DNA of 11,072 nucleotides. Origin: JBLIOB01 sp047639575 (GTDB lineage Bacteria; Bacteroidota; Bacteroidia; Flavobacteriales_D; Parvicellaceae). The DNA is taken from contig JBLIOB010000128.1 in assembly GCA_047639575.1 (NCBI GenBank), positions 1 to 11,072 of the forward strand. The letters run 5' to 3'. A model generated the notes under the pieces. The model saw nothing but the letters and a program-made list of their open reading frames with translations, was not told the DNA's origin and made no database searches. The position numbers and the translations under genes are program-made. Each line of letters opens with the position of its first letter. Position 1 is the stretch's first letter. Positions 6,560-11,072 of this stretch are shown here, in pieces.

Positions 6560-8698
6560 TTACTTTGTGAAATTTTCTAAATCACAGTTCACTCCGTTAC
6601 CTCTTAACGAAGCTAATGCCAAAAAGGTTCCTTTACTGGAAATCACGCATTCTTCGAACGAGATCGGAAACGGTTTTCCTTCCTTCAATGATTCAATAAA
6701 AAGTTTTATTTCTTGCGCATGACCTTTGTCTTGTTTCGTTTTACTACCACTGTCCCTCAGCCCATATAACTCAGTAGATTTAAAGTCATCGATGATGGTT
6801 ACGGATCCAGTAGAAAACACTTCTATTTTTTCCTTAGGAAGCCCTTTTTCTCCATTCGAAAAGTAATTGACCGTGGCGATACTTCCATTCTCGAAATCTA
6901 TACTAATTATAGCCGTGTCTTGAAGTCCTTGCCCGCTGCCTAATTTTTTTGCAGAAACAGATTTAATTCGGCTTCCAGCGATAAAACAACATAAATCAAT
7001 AAAATGACATGCTTCTCCAAGAATTCTTCCTCCACCTACAGCCGGATCGTGCACCCAATGGTTCGCAGGAACAATCCCTGCGTTAATTCGATAGTTGATC
7101 GCTACGGGAAAATTGTCATCTAAATTCTTCTTTAAATCAACAATGCTTGGAGCAAATCTTCTGTTAAAACCTAGCATCAATGTAGCTTTCGAGTTGGCTT
7201 CAACCAATTCTAAACTCAACAACTCTTCGAAAGTTAAGCACATGGGCTTTTCTAAAAACACATTTTTATTCGCTTCTAATGCAGCTTTGGCATATTGATA
7301 ATGTGAATCGTGTCTCGTTGCTATAAAAACCGTATCAATTTGATCGTCTTCTATAATTTCAATTGCATTTCCGGTGCAGTAATTAAATCCATACTTTTCG
7401 GCAATGTTCTTAGCATTATTTGGTCTTGCAGTGCACACACCAATAAATTTGACCTGGCCTTTTAAATTTGGAAGTAAGAAATTCTGTGCGAAAGAACCAG
7501 CTCCAATAAATCCAATATTTAAATTGGATCGCGCTGGGAGTTTATTGACATGAACTTTTCTTGGAATCAATTCTTTTTCAAGGTCATATTTCAACGTAAT
7601 ACCGGCAAACCTTTCAGATTTATCTAATATGAGTTGATAAGCATCTTTAGCGTCTTCGTAAGCAAAGTGATGGGTAACGAGTCCTGTTAAATCAAGTTTT
7701 TTGGATTCCAAAAGATCCAAATATGATTGCATGTTGCGTTGTTCAGTCCATCTTACATAACCGATTGGATAATCAACTCCTTTTTCCTCATAGTTACTAT
7801 CATATCTGCCAGGACCATAAGAACAAGACATTCTTAAATCAAGTTCTTTTTTAAAATAGTTTTTCCTGGTAAATCCAGTATTAACAGCACCAACTACGAC
7901 CACTTTTGCTTTTTGGCGGGCAATTTCTCCTGCAAGATTCACCGGGTCAGACGAACTAGTTCCCGCTGTAATAATCACAGCATCAACTCCAGCACCGTTC
8001 GTGTGTTCTTTAATTTTTTCAATAAGTGCTTCATCATTGGTTGAATAGGCATATTTAAGTCCTAATTGGGAGGCATTATCAACTTGACTCTGATCAATAT
8101 CAATTCCGATTGGTGTAATTCCTGCTGCTTCTAACAGTTTAAATGTAAGCTGGCCAATTAATCCTAATCCAATTACAGCACACGATTCTCCAAGACTAAT
8201 TTCTGCCTGACGAACGCCTTGCATGGCAATACTGGCTATTGTCGTAAAAGCAGCATCTTCCATGGATGTGTTTTTCCCAACTTTAGCACATAAATTCTTT
8301 GGAACGCAAATAACTTCTGAATGATTTGCTGAGTTACCACCACAAGCCACTTGGTCACCAACCTGAAAATTAGTCACATCAGGTGCAACGGCTATTACTT
8401 CTCCTGCTGTTGAATAGCCCAATGGGTTTGGAGCTTCAAGCTTATTCATCACCATTCGGTAAGTTTTCATTACACCATGCGTTTTTGCGCTTTGAATAAC
8501 TTTACTTACCTCCTCTTTTCTGGAGCGAGCCTTACCTACATAACCAAGTCTAGCATCTTTAACTGTTTTCCCCTCAGTTCCTGCACTAATTACAGAGAAA
8601 TGATTTCTAACCAAGACGCACCCAGCTTTCAATGCTGGAAAAGGAACCTCCATTAGCTCCATATTTCCGTCCTTTAAGTTCTGTATGAGTTGATCCAA
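6560..8698 (-). CDS. Bi-domain oxidoreductase: MDR (alcohol-dehydrogenase-like) + Gfo/Idh/MocA
   Basis: A 712-residue natural fusion of two dehydrogenases. Residues 1-375 form a medium-chain dehydrogenase with Rossmann motif VIGLGLIGQ (176-184) and an acidic residue after strand 2 (GIDID, 198-202), which suggests NAD(H). The usual catalytic-zinc sites (Cys near residue 40, the GHE motif) are replaced by SAGTEG and LGYSTAGE, so it is probably not a zinc enzyme. Residues 392-712 form a Gfo/Idh/MocA domain with FIGAGSFA (397-404), EKP (483-485) and GEACHFIDL (561-569), which carries the likely catalytic His565 and Asp568. The architecture is known from many bacterial surface-glycan loci but I know of no settled substrate; nucleotide-sugar or glycan oxidoreduction is inferred. 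The start is TTG: an in-frame TAA lies at 8720-8722, and the first ATG is codon 13, which would remove the conserved QLIQNLK strand. Confidence 0.92.
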   Translation of the reverse strand: MDQLIQNLKDGNMELMEVPFPALKAGCVLVRNHFSVISAGTEGKTVKDARLGYVGKARSRKEEVSKVIQSAKTHGVMKTYRMVMNKLEAPNPLGYSTAGEVIAVAPDVTNFQVGDQVACGGNSANHSEVICVPKNLCAKVGKNTSMEDAAFTTIASIAMQGVRQAEISLGESCAVIGLGLIGQLTFKLLEAAGITPIGIDIDQSQVDNASQLGLKYAYSTNDEALIEKIKEHTNGAGVDAVIITAGTSSSDPVNLAGEIARQKAKVVVVGAVNTGFTRKNYFKKELDLRMSCSYGPGRYDSNYEEKGVDYPIGYVRWTEQRNMQSYLDLLESKKLDLTGLVTHHFAYEDAKDAYQLILDKSERFAGITLKYDLEKELIPRKVHVNKLPARSNLNIGFIGAGSFAQNFLLPNLKGQVKFIGVCTARPNNAKNIAEKYGFNYCTGNAIEIIEDDQIDTVFIATRHDSHYQYAKAALEANKNVFLEKPMCLTFEELLSLELVEANSKATLMLGFNRRFAPSIVDLKKNLDDNFPVAINYRINAGIVPANHWVHDPAVGGGRILGEACHFIDLCCFIAGSRIKSVSAKKLGSGQGLQDTAIISIDFENGSIATVNYFSNGEKGLPKEKIEVFSTGSVTIIDDFKSTELYGLRDSGSKTKQDKGHAQEIKLFIESLKEGKPFPISFEECVISSKGTFLALASLRGNGVNCDLENFTK
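8696..8698 (-). other. TTG start codon of the bi-domain oxidoreductase
   Basis: TTG lies two bases after the TAA of the AsnB-like gene. No ATG or GTG occurs between the in-frame stop at 8720-8722 and this codon, and there is no recognisable Shine-Dalgarno. Translation probably depends on ribosomes finishing the upstream gene. ATT just upstream is the only other, less likely, choice. Confidence 0.75.
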
Positions 8699-8700
8699 AA

Positions 8701-10560
8701 TTACTTGTTTATGTGTTCCTTATACCAGTGTTCAAAGCAAATCAAAGCATAGATAATGGATGAATTATCTTGAATACCAGCTGTGTGGTTATTTATCACT
8801 TCACGGATCATGTCCATGTTGAATCCGCTGAAATTACTGAAAAATTGAATGTCCATCAGTCTATTTACCTTTTCTTTGCTATCGAGTAGACTCCTCAATG
8901 GCATTCCGAATCCAGCTTTTCTTCTTTTGGTAACGTAGTCTGGAACGATGCCAGAATAGGCGTCTTTCAAAATTCTTTTAGTGACTAACCTGCTACTAAC
9001 CTTGTGTTTACGTTTAATTGTAAAGGCCAACTCCATCAACTCATGATCGAGAAAAGGAACTCTATTTTCTAACCCATTCGCCATGGACATTCTATCTGTA
9101 TAGGATAGATTTTTTACCATGAAATTTTCGAACTCAAATTGGTGAAGTTGCTCAAATGGATCATGCCCTGTTTGAAAATAAGACTGTATAAACTCTTCTG
9201 ATGCGTTGGAATCGGATTCAAATATAGATTTGGAATTGTAGTAGTCGCCAACAATAGAATACAACCCATATTTCATTTGGTCTTCTTCTTTGTATCGTCC
9301 AATTTTGTAGAGGTAGCGTTTGAAAGCCTTAAACTTACCCTTTCCTGCCTCTATTTTTTCAAATCGTTTTTCTAACGTTTTTTGTCCAAGGGGAGAACCT
9401 TCTAAATATTGAGTTAAAACACCTAATTGATGTCCAGCATACCCCATGAATAATTCATCCGCTCCCATTCCACTCAACACAACTTTAGCGTGTTTAGAGG
9501 CTGACTCCGAAATTAAATATGCCGGGATTTGAGATCCATCTGCAATTAAGTCATCCGCGTACCGAATTGTTTTCTTAACCATTTCTGCGGTTAACTCATC
9601 ACTCCCTATTCGAATTTCCTTAAAATCTAAATTCCAGTTTGACGCTAATTTTTTCGCATAATCAAAATCAGAGGTAGTCCCTTCCTTCTTAATATCCTCT
9701 TCTGATTTTCTGGCGCAATAATGTGTAATCTCCTGATGATCCCGAAGATGATGAGCGATTATCGTTGAATCTAATCCTCCGGACAGAAAATTTGCGATTG
9801 GAACATCTGCAACCAATCTTCTTTGGACTGCCTTCCCTAATATTTCCCGAATTTCCTCTTGCTTTTCTTTATAGTCGTAGTTGCTTTCGGGTTGAAAAGA
9901 TGGTTTCCAATAATAAGTCACCTCGAGATTGGAAGTCCCAATTTCCTTGGTCATAATGCTCCCTGGAGCAACTTTATTGATGTTTTTGAACAGTGTTTCT
10001 TGGGCAGGAGAGTACTTAAACACAAAAAATCGCTGTAAATGTTCAGTCGCCAATTGAGGCTCGATACCAGCTTTGAGAATTGATTTGATTTCCGATCCAA
10101 ATACAAACTGAGTATCACTATTCCACCAGTACAAAGGTTTAATGCCTGCACGGTCTCGAATCAGATGTAATCTCCCATCTCTTTCATCAAGAATTGATAT
10201 GGCAAAAGCACCATTTAAGTCTTTAACAAATTCTAGTCCTTTTTTAAGGTATAGGTGAAGTATAATTTCGGTGTCGGAAGTAGAATTAAATTTCATTCCT
10301 GGGAATACCCTATCCCGAATTTCTCCAAAATTATACACCTCGCCATTATAGGATATGTGAACTGTCCGATCCTGATTAGACATGGGCTGGTTCCCCGAAG
10401 CAGATAGGTCGAGAATGCTCAATCTGGTGTGACCAATAAATACCCGTTGTCCATTAATTGTTTTAGCAATTTCACCAACATTATCTGGCCCTCTATGAAC
10501 TAAAGTATCCAGCAGACCTACTGAGTTAAAGTCTCCAATATATCCTACAATTCCACACAT
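8701..10560 (-). CDS. Asparagine synthase-like glutamine amidotransferase (class II GATase + ATP-PPase), polysaccharide-locus type
   Basis: A 619-residue AsnB-family protein. The N-terminal class II glutaminase domain starts MCGIVGYIG with the nucleophile Cys2, and continues with RLSILD (46-51), YNGEVYN (71-77) and SDTE (95-98). The C-terminal synthetase domain has the PP-loop SGGLDS (260-265) and the second ATP/substrate motif LSGMGADELFMGY (362-374). Housekeeping asparagine synthetases normally carry GEG in that second motif; here Met365 replaces the Glu. In glycan loci such proteins are thought to transfer ammonia from glutamine to the carboxylate of a sugar acid, giving a uronamide, and that role fits the context better than asparagine supply. 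The length is normal for the family. The start is ATG, overlapping the preceding gene by one base. The next gene begins two bases after this stop. Family assignment is firm; the acceptor is inferred. Confidence 0.93.
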   Translation of the reverse strand: MCGIVGYIGDFNSVGLLDTLVHRGPDNVGEIAKTINGQRVFIGHTRLSILDLSASGNQPMSNQDRTVHISYNGEVYNFGEIRDRVFPGMKFNSTSDTEIILHLYLKKGLEFVKDLNGAFAISILDERDGRLHLIRDRAGIKPLYWWNSDTQFVFGSEIKSILKAGIEPQLATEHLQRFFVFKYSPAQETLFKNINKVAPGSIMTKEIGTSNLEVTYYWKPSFQPESNYDYKEKQEEIREILGKAVQRRLVADVPIANFLSGGLDSTIIAHHLRDHQEITHYCARKSEEDIKKEGTTSDFDYAKKLASNWNLDFKEIRIGSDELTAEMVKKTIRYADDLIADGSQIPAYLISESASKHAKVVLSGMGADELFMGYAGHQLGVLTQYLEGSPLGQKTLEKRFEKIEAGKGKFKAFKRYLYKIGRYKEEDQMKYGLYSIVGDYYNSKSIFESDSNASEEFIQSYFQTGHDPFEQLHQFEFENFMVKNLSYTDRMSMANGLENRVPFLDHELMELAFTIKRKHKVSSRLVTKRILKDAYSGIVPDYVTKRRKAGFGMPLRSLLDSKEKVNRLMDIQFFSNFSGFNMDMIREVINNHTAGIQDNSSIIYALICFEHWYKEHINK

Positions 10561-11072
10561 TATCCAATCACAGAATTAAAAGTTTTTTTTAAATTCTCAA
10601 CCATCTTTTCCTCTGTAAACAAGGTCTCGTATTTCAACCTAGATGATTTACCCATCGTTCCCCTTAAAATTGGGTCTGAAATTAGTTTATTAATAACTTC
10701 TGAAGTTGCACCATCATCGCCATGAGGTACAATAAATCCATTTTCTTCGTGAATAACAGATTCAACTATTGCCCCTTCATCGGTTGACACGATTGGAAGT
10801 CCAGCCGCCATAGCCTCGACAATTACCCATGGATGCCCTTCTGGATGTTGAGGAATAAATACAAAAGCATCTGCGTTGGCAAAGCACTTTAGTTTTTCAT
10901 CTCCTGCTATGGGGCCATTTACTTCAACTGGAAGTTGATTGTCTTCTATAATTGACTTACACTTTTCCTTATAATTTGGATTATCCCAGGCTCCATAGGA
11001 AACAACTTGGTAGTCTTTATTGGGTAAATGACACAGTGATTTCAAAAACAAATCAAACCCCTTTGTTGGAAT
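10560..11072 (-). CDS. Glycosyltransferase family 4 (GT-B), C-terminal 170 residues, 5' end outside window
   Basis: This is the donor-binding half of a retaining GT4-type glycosyltransferase, a cytoplasmic enzyme that would add one sugar of the polysaccharide repeat from a nucleotide-sugar donor. The reading frame is open to the right edge and begins with visible residues IPTKGFDLFLKSL, the usual start of the C-terminal GT-B domain. It contains an E-x7-E signature (EGHPWVIVE), followed by AMAAGLPIVST and a typical NGFIVPHGD segment, then a C-terminal helix. The TTG at 11049-11051 lies inside this conserved stretch and encodes Leu, so it is not the start; the real start is beyond 11072. The stop TAA shares one base with the ATG of the AsnB-like gene (TAATG), which suggests translational coupling. 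The family is clear. Donor and acceptor cannot be read from the sequence. Confidence 0.9.
   Translation of the reverse strand: MPTKGFDLFLKSLCHLPNKDYQVVSYGAWDNPNYKEKCKSIIEDNQLPVEVNGPIAGDEKLKCFANADAFVFIPQHPEGHPWVIVEAMAAGLPIVSTDEGAIVESVIHEENGFIVPHGDDGATSEVINKLISDPILRGTMGKSSRLKYETLFTEEKMVENLKKTFNSVIG

Noticed and set aside
4567..7725. GATCCAAATAT repeated near 4568, 6470 and 7714
   Set aside because: Two copies encode the same Ser-Tyr-Leu-Asp codons and the third lies in a different frame of the lipoprotein. Spacing is irregular, so chance in AT-rich coding sequence is the simplest explanation.
9951..10151. Minus-strand 66-codon frame inside the AsnB-like gene
   Set aside because: It lies in another frame of a well-conserved coding region and has no recognisable features.
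8701..10560. Housekeeping asparagine synthetase (asnB)
   Set aside because: Position inside a glycan operon and the Met365 change favour a sugar-acid amidotransferase, so no gene symbol is given. The housekeeping role is not fully excluded.
11049..11051. TTG as the start of the right-edge glycosyltransferase
   Set aside because: The frame stays open to base 11072, and the conserved KGFDLFL segment lies across this codon, so it encodes an internal Leu.
1..11072. tRNA, rRNA, CRISPR, insertion sequence, phage or defence genes
   Set aside because: No tRNA-like cloverleaf, regularly spaced repeat, transposase, integrase or terminal inverted repeat was seen on either strand; nearly all bases are coding.

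Overview
The window is an AT-rich stretch of what looks like a Bacteroidota genome (Flavobacteriia/Cytophagia-like). It sits entirely inside a surface-polysaccharide biosynthesis operon. The lineage call rests on the gene families: a Wzi-like outer-membrane barrel of the Bacteroidota type, a lipoprotein with a GC...DGSC element typical of that phylum, a sugar transferase with a methyltransferase-like N-terminus, and the bi-domain MDR/Gfo-Idh-MocA oxidoreductase. Weak or absent Shine-Dalgarno sequences agree with it. No 16S or other phylogenetic marker is present, so genus and species cannot be given.

All nine genes are on the minus strand and are transcribed from high to low coordinates. In that order they are: the C-terminal part of a GT4 glycosyltransferase (cut by the right edge); an AsnB-type amidotransferase; a bi-domain oxidoreductase; a small lipoprotein; an alpha/alpha-toroid-like protein; a NodB/CE4-like protein; a formyltransferase; a DUF354 GT-B-like protein; a sugar-1-phosphate transferase with an unusual N-terminus; and the first 324 residues of a Wzi-like outer-membrane barrel (cut by the left edge). 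Counting both partial genes, that is ten coding regions. Junctions range from a 14-base overlap to a 34-base gap. I see no internal promoter, terminator, RNA gene, mobile element, CRISPR or long intergenic region, so this reads as the interior of one long transcription unit.

Working model (inference): the sugar transferase would load the first sugar phosphate on the lipid carrier, and the GT4 and DUF354 proteins would extend the repeat unit. The oxidoreductase, AsnB-like amidotransferase and formyltransferase would build or decorate the sugars, for example an amidated uronic acid and an N-formylated amino sugar. The toroid and NodB-like proteins may modify the glycan. The Wzi-like barrel and the lipoprotein would act at the outer membrane. 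Wzx, Wzy and export genes are not in view.

The points most worth a second look are the uncharacterised lipoprotein inside a biosynthetic operon, a PGT catalytic domain that appears to lack its membrane-inserted helix and is joined to a degenerate methyltransferase-like domain, a NodB-like protein without the usual second metal-binding His, an AsnB with Met at a usually acidic position, and three genes that can apparently only start at TTG.
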